Numbered from the stretch's first letter, positions 22,801 through 34,434 are shown. The stretch: DNA of 64,000 bases from Rattus norvegicus (GCF_036323735.1 NC_086024.1:66460424-66524423); one strand, 5' to 3'. The notes: a model not told the origin generated them from the letters alone. Program-made: numbers and translations.

Positions 22801-23540
22801 TGGAGTAATCAAAGTGCAAGTAAAAATAGACTGTAACTTTCAGAGTTGTGCTTAGTGCCTAGAAAGCTAAACACTACACTTCGTTTCCAGCCTTAAGCGT
22901 TGCTGGTTTCGGTGCCTGTGAAATGTAGTAGGGACTTCACCTCTGTCGAAGATGGCTGTCAAATGCTTACTTTTCATCATGGCATCCTTAGTGTGGGCTT
23001 TCCTTCTCCAGAGTCACTGGCATATGAAATCAATAGCCCCATGTTCTCTTAAGACATGCTGCACCAATTACTTACATTTCATAAAAATAGGAGAGAAAAA
23101 AATTGAGGAGGAACAGGAGAACAATATTGATCCCTTTGACAAGCCACATGCAGAGAAGGTGGTTTTATTTTTCTCTGCAGTCAAACTCCAGTATTTTAGC
23201 CTCATTTAATGAAGTCAAGTAGCCACTGTGGGAGGACTGACGAGACAATGCTTGCAAAATCAATCACTTAACTTTATTCCTGGCATGACGCAGTTGCTTT
23301 ACTGGTGGTTGATGATATGACTGTCCCAGCTAATGGAGAGTATCTATAGCTTCAATGCCTCATTTTTCTTTTCACTTGGAGGTCCCAGGTTGTCATCTGA
23401 TTTTGGCAGTACAAGTTACTCTAGCAAGAGAGTGAGGTCACATGTGTGGGATCATTCCTCTAAGCCTATCCTAGAAGGTAGTTTTGAAATCTACGTAGGA
23501 GTTCTGTGGGGTTTTTTGACTCATCCATGTATCAAATTTC
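19885..23540. other. Mostly unique DNA, no confident gene
   Basis: I recognise no L1 or SINE insertion here. One short frame with a signal-peptide-like start (22952-23209) is described separately. The other frames (for example 20344-20580 and 21764-22018) lack features. Confidence 0.4.
22952..23209 (+). CDS. Unrecognised 85-codon frame with signal-peptide-like N-terminus
   Basis: I do not recognise this. The N-terminus (MAVKCLLFIMASLVWAFLLQ) has one basic residue followed by about 16 hydrophobic residues, as in a secretory signal. A segment with three cysteines (PCSLKTCC) and an acidic stretch (KKIEEEQENNIDP) follow. If this is a first exon, the sequence AAG/GTGGTT near 23157-23165 is a weak donor; codons after it would be intron. 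The ATG context (GAAGATGG) is good. No partner exon or polyadenylation signal was found, and frames of this length occur by chance in AT-rich DNA. Confidence 0.12.
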   Translation: MAVKCLLFIMASLVWAFLLQSHWHMKSIAPCSLKTCCTNYLHFIKIGEKKIEEEQENNIDPFDKPHAEKVVLFFSAVKLQYFSLI

Positions 23541-24640
23541 TGACTTTTTTATTATTCAGATAAAATTTGCACAAAGTAAAAATATAGCTTAAATATAAAA
23601 CTTGGTGAGCTTTGACATATTTATCAGCTTAGTCATCATAAAGCCACCAAAAGTCCATTCTCATGAATCATTTTAAATGTTGCTTCTCTGGCTGATATAT
23701 TTACTTTAATTTTAATGTACTGGTGATGAATGGTATTGTACATCTTTCATGTGTCTTTTTTCCACTGTTGACTCTTCTTTTGAAAGCTTCCAACCCTTCT
23801 GTTGTCTTGTTTTTATTGGCTTATTTGTCTTTGTTTTATGGTGAGGAATGACTAACATCTGAAAATGTATCAATTTTATGTGTCCAGTGTGATAAGTCTA
23901 CCCAAGTGTCTGCTGTGGAGCCACCAGTTGACTGAAGATTTAGATATTCTCATCTTCACAGAAGCTTTCTGTCTCCCACCAAACCCATACTCAACACAGA
24001 GCAACTGTGTTTCTATATCTAAGCAGTTGATTCTTCGGGTTTCATAAATATGGAATTTAAAAGACCATAGCTTTTTCTTTGCCCATGTTTTCTCACATGA
24101 TGAATCGATGTGGAAGTTCATCCATGCTATTGTCTGCATCACTTTAAATCTTACTCCTTTATTTGGACTTAATTTTAAGTCTTACTCCTGTGCCTAATCA
24201 CTATAAATAACTGCCTCGTTTCAAGTACTGAGGTATTATAAGCAAAGCTGCTATAAGGGTCCTTGTAAAAATCTTTGAGGACATGCTCAGATTTTTCTTG
24301 AGTCAAGACCTAGGAAGATATAGGAACCCACATTGAATGGATACATTTCCATAAATAATTACATGTATTTGATTTTATATTCAGATTACATTATAATGAG
24401 TGACTATATGATTTTCCAAAGCATATGAGGCATTCTTCACATTTGTCGTATGTGGTGGAGGGAGACATTTATCCCAGCAGGTGGAAGCACTTACTATTGT
24501 CATGTCTCTTGTTCCTATACGTTAAGCAGAGACTACTTGCCTTAGCTTTTTTACCATCCCACATTTGGTTTGCAGAAGTAGCTGCTTTGCCTATCAATTT
24601 TATTGTTGCTGATTTTCTGTCACTGGTTGGCTTTTGGTTG

Positions 24641-24752
24641 TTTTGTTTAGTTTAGTTTGGTTTGGTTTGGTTTGGTTTGGTTTGGTTTGGATTGGATTGA
24701 TTTGGTTTGGTGTGGTGTGGTGTGGTATGGTTTGGTTTGGTTTGGTTTGGTT
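24641..24752. repeat. (TTTGG)n microsatellite with TGTGG variants
   Basis: Pentamer TTTGG repeated, with TTTAG at the left edge and TGTGG/ATTGG variants in the middle. It adjoins a minus-strand B1 relic, so it probably grew from that SINE's A tail. Confidence 0.93.
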
Positions 24753-24875
24753 AGATTTATAGCAAGGTCTTACTAACATATTCTAAACTGGTGTGAAACA
24801 CTGGATTGGGATAGGCCTCAAGACCTCGGCTTCCAAAAATCTACAGGCATACACCCCCATGTCAGGCTATTCTGT
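24753..24875 (-). mobile_element. Degraded B1-type SINE
   Basis: Reverse-complement B1 order is visible: GCAAGGTCTTACTAACAT, GGCCTCAAGACCTCGGCTT, CTACAGGCATACACCCCC and ATGTCAGGCT. The TTTGG microsatellite occupies its tail position. Confidence 0.65.
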
Positions 24876-25690
24876 CAATTTTAAAGTTAATCTTAATATT
24901 TGTGTTATTGACTTAGTAATTCTTATATTTATTTACAGATCTACGTGCTGTAGATTCATTTTCCTGTGGTTTAATGCTGATTGTACAATGGCGATTTGAG
25001 TAGAATTTGTTTATCAGGTTCTACTTCTGTTGTTATTTTCTAAGTTGCATCTGTGTTCTGACCTAGAAACTATTTCCTGGTCCAAACTCTTGAAGGTATT
25101 CTTTGTATATTTTTGAATTACTTGTTGTTTGAGGCTTCAATTGGTACCCACGATAAATCTCAGGTTGATTTTTACAGGCAGAATCAGATTGATATCAAAG
25201 CCAACTCTTTCACACATTCATCTAGTTGCTTCAACACCATGTACAATTTTTAAAATCACTTGCCAAGAATTCAGTTGCTCTTTTTTTGAGAGAGTCAAAT
25301 TCTGGACCATCTCTTTTGTTGTCTCTTGCATTTATCTTTCCACTATGCCAACAGCACACTATTTTGACAACTATAACTTTGAAGGAAATGATGAGATAAG
25401 GTAGTGAAGGTCCTCTAGCATTGTTCTTTCTTAAGAAAACTGGCTAGTCAGTATTGGCTTTTTCATATACGTTTTTAAAGTGGGATCTAGTCAGAGAGCT
25501 CATCTGAATTTAGTGAATTACACTGAATCTTGAGAGGATTTTTATCTCTTCTTTAAATGCATCCTACATATCCATCTGGTACTACTTCCCTTTATTCTAG
25601 ATAGCTTTACTTTTAGCTTTCCTTGTAATGTATGTCTACGTCAAATTTTCTCAAAGTGTTACATTTTAAATGTCTTCATTCACTTTCTTG

Positions 25691-26069
25691 TGGAATGTTC
25701 TTCCTCTGGGGGGGGAATCTGTGATGGCAGCCGATTTTTCTCTGTAAACTTGATCTCAATAAACTTTTCTCAGTAAATAAGATCAAAAAAGATATTGCTC
25801 CAACATTATTTCTGCTGAGTCATCACACTTAGTTTGCTGTTCTCATTTGAACCACATTATTTTTTTTGCTTGTATACTATTTATCTTATGACACATCATT
25901 ATATAAAGTCTTTCTAGTTACTCTACCATATTTCACACAACATTTTGGAAATATAAGTTGAGATCTCTACTGCTTTAGGAACCTTAGGAATATTGTAATT
26001 TACAGCTTTTCAAATATTTCCTTTGCTCTATCAATTCTTTCCCATCTACTGCTAGGAATATATTCTAGA
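25691..26069. other. Unrecognised AT-rich DNA
   Basis: May continue the ancient L1 to the left, but I see no dependable landmark. No gene. Confidence 0.35.
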
Positions 26070-26225
26070 CTAGTATTATCAGTTGTGGATAATTTTATCC
26101 TCCAGCCACAATGCAACCGTGTCTAGACACATTCTCAATTGTCAAAATCAGAAGTTGCACCTGGCATCTGGAGTGTAGAGACCAAGGATACATCCACATC
26201 CAGCAGTGCCTGAACTGTTTCCTTA
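26070..26225 (+). mobile_element. MER5A-like DNA transposon relic (hAT-Charlie type)
   Basis: The sequence holds TGTCTAGACACATTCTCA, then ATTGTCAAAATCAGAAG, CACCTGGCATCTGGAGTG, TAGAGACCAAGGATAC and ATCCACATCCAGCAGTGC. This follows the consensus order of the non-autonomous MER5A family as I remember it. The terminal inverted repeats are not clear. It would be an old, pre-rodent insertion. Confidence 0.6.
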
Positions 26226-27434
26226 AGCAAATCATCATTTGAGGCAATGTGTCTACTCTGTCAAGGCTTAGATGCCAGGTGTTTTCTTACAATTCCCATC
26301 AGGCTTTTGTTTTCTTTTTATTTCACTTACTTGGATTGGTTCTGATAATTTCTATATCCATCTTCAATTGTATTAATCTTTTCATGTGCTATATTGAGCT
26401 GTGGAGCTTAAAATTTTCTTTTAATATTTCTGTTTCTATTACTTCTATATTGTTACTTATGTGTGATATTTTAGCATGTCTTTTCACATGTCATCTTTGT
26501 GTATTTCTTCATTAAAAAGTGTAACAACATTATTATATTTACATTAAACTATCATCTCGAAAATTCCAACATGTAAGCCTTTATCTAGTCTATTGACTTT
26601 GTTTTAACTAGAGATTACATCTTTTTTGATTGCACAATAATACTATATAACATTAGGAATAGAGTGAAACAATTAATATTATCTCCCCCACCCCAAAAAA
26701 AATTAGTGGTCTTAGGCTGCCTGAATAGGGCTGAGTGAACTGTTCTATAATCAAGTTAAGTTTCGACGTGTGAAAATGTAATTTTCTTGAGTTTACTATT
26801 TTAAATAATGTGAAGTGAGCCAATTTCCTTTTATACAAGCAGATGAGGTAGGGTCTATTAGAATTTTGGATTTACCAATTAAGACTTTCAAATAAACTGC
26901 TGGCTTTCTGAATCAACTTTCAGGTGTCCTACTGTTTTAGAATGTGGCAAGTAATAGTTTTTATATTGATGACAATGTGTTTTGCTTTCTTCCCACTGCT
27001 CTCTGGAACTAGGGGTCTTTTCTCAGCCCAGCTTCTCAGTATAATATTGAACAGAGGCGTAAGAAAGAATATGCTTGATAAATTGTGGGAAGAAAGCTTT
27101 TTCTTTTTTGCCATTGGGAAATAGGGCATCAACTGTGAGTTTGTTGGAACTACCACTACTAGATGGAGGACATTTTCCTCTTCCTCTAGTTGACTGAGGT
27201 AATCACTTTGGTAAAATATATTACCTGGTTTTTTAAAATATGATTACTCACTTGCTTTATTCTATTAATAAACGATTTTAAGTTGATTTTCTGAATTTTA
27301 TATTTTGAACCTACTTAGTAAAAATGTCTCTTTATTTTTGGTCTAAAGTTGTGTTAGATTTTATACACATATTTTTATTTTGATAATCAGAGAAAGGTGC
27401 AGAAAAATCCCTATACTTAAAAATGTTATTATCA
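26226..27434. other. AT-rich DNA, possibly very old L1 at the left
   Basis: 26300-26640 has phrases reminiscent of the 5' region of very old L1 elements on the minus strand, but too eroded to claim. No gene is supported. Confidence 0.3.
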
Positions 27435-28432
27435 TACAACAAGGATACATGCTCTCCTATGTTTATAACAGCCTTACTTTTAATAGCCAGAAGCTGGAAA
27501 GAACCCAGATGCCTTTCAAAAGATGGATAAAGAAAATGTGGTAAATTTACACACTGGAGTACTACTCAGTTATCAAAAACAATGACTTTGTGAAATTCAT
27601 AGGCAAATGAATGGAACTAGAAAATATCATCCTGAGTGAGGTAACACAATCACAAATAAACACACATGTTATGCACTCACTGATAAATATATATTTGCCC
27701 AAAAGCTCGAATTACCCAAGATAAAATCCACAGACCACATGAAGGTAAAGAAGAAGGGCTACCACAGTGTGGATGTTTCAGTCCTTCTTAAAAGGGGGAA
27801 CAAAAGTATCTATAGGAGGGGATATGAAGATGAAGTTTGGAGCAAAGACTGAAGGAATGGCACTTCAGAGAAGCCCCTCCTGGGTACACAGTCCATTTAT
27901 ATACAACCACCAAAACTAGATAATATTAATGAAGCCAAGAAGTGCATGCTGACAGGAGCCTGATATAGCTGTCTCCTGAGAGGTTCAGCAAGAGCAGGTC
28001 AAATACAGCAGCAAATGCTAGTAGCAAAACATTGAACTAAGAACCAGGTCCCCATTGGAGGAATTAGAGAAAGAATTGAAGGAGCCAAAGGGGCTTGCAA
28101 CCCCACAAGAACAACAATGTCAGCCAACCAGAGCTTCCAGGGACTAAAGCACTACCTAAAGAGGACACATGAGCAGACCTATGGCTCCAGCTGCATATGT
28201 AGCAGAGGATGGCCTTGTTGGGCACCAATAGAAGGAGAAGACCTTGATCCTTCCAAGGCTGGACCACCCCCCACCCCCAGTGCAGGGAAATGTCAGGAGA
28301 GGTAGTAAGGGGGGGTTGTGAAGGATGAACACCCTCATAGAAGAAGGGTAGGGGGATGGGATAGGGATCTTATGGTCAGGAAACTGGGAAAGGGAATAAC
28401 ATTTGAAATGTAAATAAAAATATACAATAAAA
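27435..28432 (+). mobile_element. Older L1 3' end (end of ORF2 plus 3' UTR)
   Basis: Sense-strand L1: 'acaaggatacatgctc', ATAGCCAGAAGCTGGAAAG, the relic of YTMEYYSAIK near 27550, the GGCAAATGAATGGA block, and a 3' UTR with the CAACCCCACAAGAACAAC block. It ends at GGGAATAACATTTGAAATG and an A-rich tail near 28432. It is 5'-truncated, and diverged enough to be an older rodent subfamily. Confidence 0.9.
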
Positions 28433-28792
28433 CAAGATTATGCTTGCTCTAGCAACCCATACTTTCTGTTTTCTTTTATTATTACTTTTTCAAAAATGTG
28501 GGATCATATTGTTTATAATATTTTAACATCATGACCTTTACTTAATCCTGGTACATTTGTGGTTTGTCTTTGCTGTTGTACATATTATATGTTCATTTTA
28601 TTATTTAGTATTCCATTAGATTGATTTATCAATGACAAACTAATCTTGTATTTGCTAATAATTTGGTATAATTTTGCTGTGTTTTAAGCAAATTGCTAGA
28701 TAGGTTTTCTACTTTTTCCTAATTCTATTTGTGAGGCATATTTTGATAGACATATCTTTTGGTAAAACAGAAACATCAGTTTTATATATTGT
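28433..28792. other. Unique AT-rich DNA
   Basis: Nothing recognised. Confidence 0.4.
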
Positions 28793-29063
28793 CCTGGCCA
28801 CAGTTTTATTGCTATGGAAAGACACCATGACAAAGGAAGGTATTAAAAGAGAAAGCATTTAATGTTGCTTGGTTACAGTTTCATATGTTAAGTCCATTAT
28901 CTTCATGATAGGAAGGCAGGCATTGGAGGAGAAGCTGAGAACTATATCCTGATCCATAGGTAGAGACAGAGAAACTCTGGACTTGTCATGGTCTTTTAAA
29001 ACTCTAAAGCCCATCCCCAGTGGCACACTTACTCCAACAAGGCCATAGATCCTTTAAAAAAAC

Positions 29064-29214
29064 TCTTTCCTTCTTTCTTTCTTCCTTTCTTCCTTTCTTC
29101 CTTTCTTCCTTTCTTCCTTTCTTCCTTTCTTCCTTTCTTCCTTCCTTTCTTTCTTTCTTTCTTTCTTCCTTTCTTCCTTCCTTCCTTCCTTCCTTCCTTC
29201 CTTCCTTTCTTTCC
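29064..29214. repeat. (CTTT/CTTC)n polypyrimidine microsatellite
   Basis: About 150 bp of CTTT and CTTC units. It occupies the poly(A) position of the adjacent minus-strand Lx tail. The Lys/Glu/Arg-rich frames it yields on the minus strand are artefacts. Confidence 0.96.
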
Positions 29215-29790
29215 AAATTAAGCACTGCTCCATCCTATCCCACTTCATGGAGACCCTCTCCCTTTCTCCTCTGAGAGAGTGGAGACCCCTAGGTATTCCC
29301 TGACCTTGGCAGATCAAGTCTCTTCCAGAGTAGGCACATTCTCTCCCACTAAAACCAGACAAGGCAGTGCTGTTGGGTGAAGGGATATCACAGTCAGGCC
29401 ATAGCTTTAGGGAGAACCTTCATACTACACAGACACAAAAGAGTTAAAAAAGAAGTAAGACCCACGGCAAAGATGCTTAAATCACAATAAAAAGGGAGAT
29501 CAAAATAATCAGACAAGCAGGGGGAGGGGGGAGGGGGGGAGATGGGTGAGAGATAGAAGGGGGCAGGGAATGGGGGGAAGGATCATGTGTCAGGGGAGAA
29601 ACCTAAAGGGTCAGAAGAATGAACAGAAATCTGCATCTGTACATGGGATGAGGGTGGGGGGGATCTTTAAGAAGTCCCAGATGCCTGAGATGGAGAAGGC
29701 TCCCAAGAGTTAATGCTGCAAGTGACCTTAACAGAGATACCTAACAGTAGGAATATGGAACCTGAAGAGATCACCTCCTATAGTAAGGAT
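29215..29790 (-). mobile_element. Lx-type L1 tail with inverted 5' part
   Basis: 29215-29430 is reverse-complement Lx 3' UTR (CTCCTCTGAGAG, CTTGGCAGATCAAGTC, CTCCCACTAAAACCAGACAA). From about 29440 to 29785 the strand flips: CCTAACAGTAGGAATATGGA and CCTGAAGAGATCACCTCCTA are plus-strand Lx 3' UTR, comparable with the reverse complement of 41540-41620. This order is what twin priming leaves. The flanking ATCCTT (near 29050 and 29796) may be the target duplication. Confidence 0.6.
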
Positions 29791-29890
29791 ATACTTCCAA
29801 ATCCTTCTAATCCTTCCAAATAATACTGTTCCCTGTGACTAAGTATTTCAATATGTGAGACCATTCTTATTCAAAGTACCATATACCATT

Positions 29891-31002
29891 TATACAATTA
29901 GAGAGGTTGTTTCATTCTGTTTCCTGAAATAATTATATAATATAATCATGGTTTCTTCAAGAGTACTCATTAAATATTGGAATATTTATATTATGTTTAT
30001 GTAATATTTGTTAAGATACACTAGTGAAGCCAGAATTACTTGCAAGAAAGGTTTAAATAACACAATTAATGATGGTTATCTGCAAATTGATTGTTTAGAA
30101 TTTCTTACTTCCTATAAGTTTTACAATATGATTTTCAGTGACTTCTTTGATTTTATAAAGATTTTAAATTTATAATTATTTATAATTATATACCTAATAA
30201 TGACAGTCTTTTTCTTTATTATAGTTCAGTCATACAAATAATTTCAAATTATGCTGTTAATTTGCAAAGAAATAATTTATTTTGACTCAAAGTTTTCCTT
30301 TTGTCCATTTCTTATTATATATAAATTTTCTCTTCTATTATTTTTCTCTTCTATTTTCTTATATGTGTTTTCTTAATGTTGGAACTTGTTTATGTTATTA
30401 CTTTTAATTTTAATCTTTCATAGCTTATATATTTAAACTATTTATGTAGTATCCTATAGCTATATAAATGTTAACACACAGTGTTACTGTTATCATTCAC
30501 TTCTCAATACTTCTTTTCTATTTTGACATTGATATTTTCCTCATAGGTAGTGTCCTTGTCCTCAACATATTAGATATATTTTATTTACAACCCGAAGTTA
30601 GATATATACATAAAATAATTTATCAAGAAATTATATTTGACAAGCCCACATACAAACAATTTTGATCTTTTATGATCTAGTGAGAACTAGTTAACAGTCA
30701 GAGAAATAGTCTGTAAAATAGCATTGAACCGTTTCATAAACATGTATGGTTCAAATATTTGATATAATTTTAAGTACCAGTTAAGTCAAGTTGTATAGTT
30801 CAAATTTTCTTGTATTTTGAACATTCACTATTTTTTCTCTATTTACTTTCTCAACTACTTAATAGTAGTTGAGATAGGTGATAAAATCTCTAAATATGAT
30901 CTGCTTTTTCACTTCAGTTCTGGTTTTCTGATGCACGACGTTGCAGCAAAATGAATAAAAACATTCACATTCTCTCTTCCTGATAAAATACTTTTACTAC
31001 TT
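29891..31002. other. Unique, very AT-rich DNA
   Basis: No gene, recent transposon or RNA was recognised. The frame at 30468-30665 has no supporting feature. Confidence 0.45.
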
Positions 31003-32099
31003 CTGGAAATCAGTCTAGAGGTTCCTCAGAAAATTGAACATTGCACTACCTGAGGACCCAGCTATACCTCTCTTGGGCATATATCCAAAAGATGCCCCAA
31101 CATATAACAAAGACACATGCTCCACTAGGTTCATAGCAGCCTTACTTATAAGAGCCAGAAGCTTGAAAGAACCCAGATGACCTTCAACAGAGGAATGGAT
31201 ACAGAAAATGTGGTACATCTAGACAATGGAATACTACTCCGCTATCAAAAAACAATGACACTATGAAATTCATAGGCAAATGGATGGAACATCCTGAGTG
31301 AGGTAACCCAATCACAGAAAAACACACATGGTATGCACTCATTGATAAGTGGCTATTAGCCCAAATGCTCGAATTACCCTAGATACATAGAACACATGAA
31401 ACTCAAGAAGGATGACCAAAATGCGAATGCTTCACTCCCCTTTAAAAGGGGAACAAGAATACCCTTGGCAGGGAATAGGGAGGCAAAGTTTAGAACAGAG
31501 GCAGAAGGAACACCCATTCAGAGCCTGCCCCACATGTGGCCAATACATATACAGCCACCAAACTAGATAAGATGGATGAAGCAAAGAAGTGCAGGCTGAC
31601 AGTAACTGGATGTAGATCTCTCCTGAGAGACACAGCCAGAATACAACAAATACATAAGCGAATGCCAGCAGCAAACCACTGAACTGAGAACGGGACCCCC
31701 TTTGAAGGAATCAGAGAAAGGACTGAAAGAGCTTGAAGTGGCTTGAGACCCTATATAAACAACAATGCCAACCAACCAGAGCTTCCAGGGACTAAGCCAC
31801 TACCCAAAGACTATACATGGACTGACCCTGGGCTCCAACCTCATAGGTAGCAATGAATAGCCTAATAAGAGCACCCGTGGAAGGGGAAGCCCTTGGTCCG
31901 GCCAAGATTGAAACCCCAGTTTAGTGATTGTTGGGGGGAGGGTGATAATGGGGGGGGGGAGGATTAGGAGGGGAACACCCATATAGAAAGGGAGGGGAAG
32001 GGGTTAGGGGGATGTTGGCCCGGAAACTGGGAAAGAGAATAACAATCGAAATGTAAATAAGAAATCCCCAAGTTAATAAAGATGGAAAAAAAAAAGAAA
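31003..32099 (+). mobile_element. 5'-truncated L1 3' end, plus strand
   Basis: Starts inside ORF2 (GGAAATCAGTCTAGAGGTTC), passes GGCATATATCCAAAAGATGC and the YTMEYYSAIK region, reaches the ORF2 stop at about 31360, then a 3' UTR and an A-rich tail near 32080-32099. ORF2 is damaged (for example about 10 bases missing near 31290). It is close in sequence to the younger copies. Confidence 0.93.
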
Positions 32100-32723
32100 G
32101 GTAAGTTTGTACACATGAGTACTTTGTGTTGTAATCTTTCCTGTTATGAATAGAGACACATCAGATTTATTATGTTTGCTCAACCCAGTATGTAATTTCT
32201 CTTTCTTTTACTATTAACCTATCTTTATATACACTTGATGTACATTTAGCTTGGAAAGCACATAACTTGACCATCCTTTCCTTATCTTTACTGACACTCT
32301 CCATTTTCTACATTCAGTTATCATCTCATTTACATTAAATAAGTACCTGCAAAGTTAGCAGGACTTATGTCTAACATTTTATTATTTGTTTTCTATTTAT
32401 GACAAGATTTCTTTAGATTTCTTTTATTCTTTTCCATTCCCCTTTGAATTTATTCAAAAAATAGTCAATAGGCCACTTATTCCTTCTGTTTTGATTATAG
32501 AAACACTCATATTTACAGGAAGAAGAAAATGCAAGTATGCATTGGGTAAATGTAACTTCAACCCTTATACTACAGAATCTAAATGAGAGCAGCTATATGA
32601 GTTAAGAACTAAATAAAAACGCTCCCAAACCCTTATATTGAAGAACTTAAAGAATTTCCCAAAATGATGAGTATTTATTATGTAATGGCTATATTCAACT
32701 TTTTAAATGTCACTTCTGAATGA

Positions 32724-32724
<1 letters not shown>
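32100..32724. other. Unique DNA
   Basis: No recognisable gene or repeat; the frame at 32386-32586 is featureless. Confidence 0.4.
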
Positions 32725-32766
<42 letters not shown>

Positions 32767-32812
32767 AAGAGGGAGAGAGAGAGAGAGAGAGAGGGAGAGA
32801 GGGAGAGAGAGA
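32725..32812. repeat. (GA)n microsatellite
   Basis: GA dinucleotides with GGGA interruptions; all purines on the plus strand. Confidence 0.96.
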
Positions 32813-33029
32813 ACATGACTGCTTCTACATATGGTACTAGAGATTTATTGTAGATAGGAGGGAGAACGTAGCCATGAGCATCTAGAAGAGACCTGACTGA
32901 ACATGGCTGACCAACTAAACCTGTTCATGTGAGGAGACAGGGGACACAAAGAGAGAGAAGGCAATCAGGAGCAGGGGTCAAGAGGCAAGAGGCCAACAGG
33001 ATCATGTAACCAAAATGACTGTGTTACAT

Positions 33030-33958
33030 AGTCTATTAATCAGGGTTCTCTAGAGTCATAGGATGTGTGGGTAGTCTCTAAATAGTAAGAGAATGTGTCG
33101 ATGACACACAGTCTATAGTCCAATTCTCCAACAATGGTCAGCAGCAAGAGTGTTGGGAGCTATGCCCTTAAAACCATTATTGATGTTAATATTATAGTTA
33201 GAGTTAAGTATAACTGGGTTTATTAAGAGGTCAGGATGATGGAAAATCCCTAGCCAGCTGTTGAAGGCTAATACATATCTGGTGGTCAGGATGCCTAATG
33301 ATATGACAAACTTGTGACCTTTCTGAGAAAGCAATAACCGGTTGAAGTCAGCAGATTGCCTGACAACAAGAGCACTGTGACCTTGACTTGCATAGGTGTT
33401 TCCCCACTTCCTCACTCCCTCTGTTATACCTTCTATGGTATAAATTCAGCTTTGGGAAAAAATAAAATTTGTCGCCTTGATCAGACCCCTTGTCTTGGTG
33501 TCCTTCTTCAAGTCTCTTGTCCTTCATTCTCTCCTAGGTGGTCCCCACCCTCCGCTGACTGCCCTGCAGGCCAGGGCACAACAGTGAATGGAAATCCAAG
33601 GATCTAGCAGGTGTTCAGTCCCACAAGGCAGATAGGCAAAGAAGAGAGCATCTTCCTTTTTCCAATGTCCTTATGTAGTATCCAGCACAAGATATGTCCC
33701 CAGTTAAAGATGTGTACCACCATGCCTGTATCTGGGACTTGCTTTGTCCCAGATGACCTTGAACTCAGAGATCTCCTTGCTTTAGTCTCTGGGGATTCAT
33801 AGCCACTATGCCTCAAGATCTCCTTGCCAAGATCCAGGTCAGAAACTTGTATTACCCAGTCTCAAGGTCAGGATCAGAGGTGAGTCTTCCAATTATGGAT
33901 TGTATACAGTTCATTTCTGATATAGTCAAGTTGACAATGAAGAATAACCTCTACACAT
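33030..33958. mobile_element. Rodent RMER-like repeat, split by a solo LTR
   Basis: The left part, 33030-33150, reads CAGGGTTCTCTAGAGTCATA and then CCAACAATGGTCAGCAGC. The right part, 33584-33958, reads GTGAATGGAAATCCAAGGAT, then a short B1-like core (GACCTTGAACTCAGAGATCT), TCAGAGGTGAGTCTTCCAAT and CAAGTTGACAATGAAGAATA. Order and content fit a widespread rodent repeat, tentatively of the RMER1 type. The family name is from memory. Confidence 0.6.
33151..33583 (+). mobile_element. Solo LTR of a class-II (ERVK-like) endogenous retrovirus
   Basis: A 433-bp unit begins TGTTGGGAGC and ends GGGCACAACA, so it has TG...CA ends inside the 5-bp inverted repeat TGTTG/CAACA. Internal LTR signals are in the right order: a TATA-like GGTATAAAT at 33438-33446, AATAAA at 33461-33466, then a pyrimidine-rich R/U5 region with CTTGTCTTGGTGTCC. 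No gag, pol or env sequence adjoins it, so it is a solo LTR left by recombination. A clean 6-bp flanking duplication is not evident. Confidence 0.8.
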
Positions 33959-34434
33959 AGGGAAGAGAAGCTGCAGAAGGCTAGACCACCCAGCTCAGTC
34001 CCTGAGATATGGGGTGGAGTATGGCAGTGAGGAGTACCCTGTAACAGATACAGACTGAGATATGCTGAGAGAAGCTGATGAGCAGTGGCATCTTTGATAT
34101 GTTAGTAACCTCAGTTGCTATCAATCCTGGATTTGAGACCTAACAGTTTTCGACTGGGAAAATGAATGTCAAGCCAGAAGAAATTTCTCTGCCTCAGAAT
34201 ACAAACATGTATTCAAATTCTGAAGGGAAGACATAAAAGGTACACAAGGGATGAACTGAAGAAAGATTAAGAAGGTCACATCTACTGATGACAGATAATA
34301 AGACATCACCAAATAACTGATAATTGCTCTAAGCACATTGTCTGGAACAGAACCACACATCATCACACACATCCACAGCATCAGCTTTAATATGTTAATG
34401 GGGACCTCATCTAGTACTTTGTCCCAGGTTTGCG
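33959..34434. other. Unrecognised DNA
   Basis: No supported gene. It may hold the eroded 3' part of the ancient L1 that becomes recognisable from 34435. Confidence 0.35.

Larger units (their letters stand above)
23541..25690 (-). mobile_element. Ancient L1 (L1M-like) relic, minus strand
   Basis: Highly diverged reverse-complement L1 landmarks appear in order. Near 23600 there is 'cttggtgagctttgacatatttatcagc'-like old L1 3' UTR sequence. Near 24230-24310 there is 'attataagcaaagctgctataa' followed by a stretch ending 'gacctaggaag'. Near 25300-25470 there is 'atgccaacagcacactattttgac' followed by 'ctataactttgaa' and 'ggtcctctagcattgttctt'. This order matches the 3' half of old mammalian ORF2. 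The relic is interrupted by a TTTGG microsatellite and a B1 relic. Confidence 0.55.
28793..29890. mobile_element. Rodent medium-reiterated repeat, split by an insertion
   Basis: The left part (28793-29055) has the order 'tattgctatggaaagacaccatgac', 'ttggttacagttt', 'agtccattatc', 'gaggagaagctgaga', 'gtggcacacttactccaac' and AAGGCCATAGATCC. The right part (about 29791-29890) has CTTCTAATCCTTCC and then CCATTCTTATTCAAAGTACC. Both match a common rodent repeat whose end also occurs at 42080-42292. I do not know its family name with certainty. The two halves are separated by the Lx insertion. Confidence 0.55.

Noticed and set aside
29004..29362. Lys/Glu/Arg-rich and Phe/Leu/Ser-rich frames
   Set aside because: Translations of the CTTT/CTTC microsatellite.
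33356..33816. Frames across the LTR and repeat
   Set aside because: Confined to repeat sequence with no domain; no retroviral gene is present.
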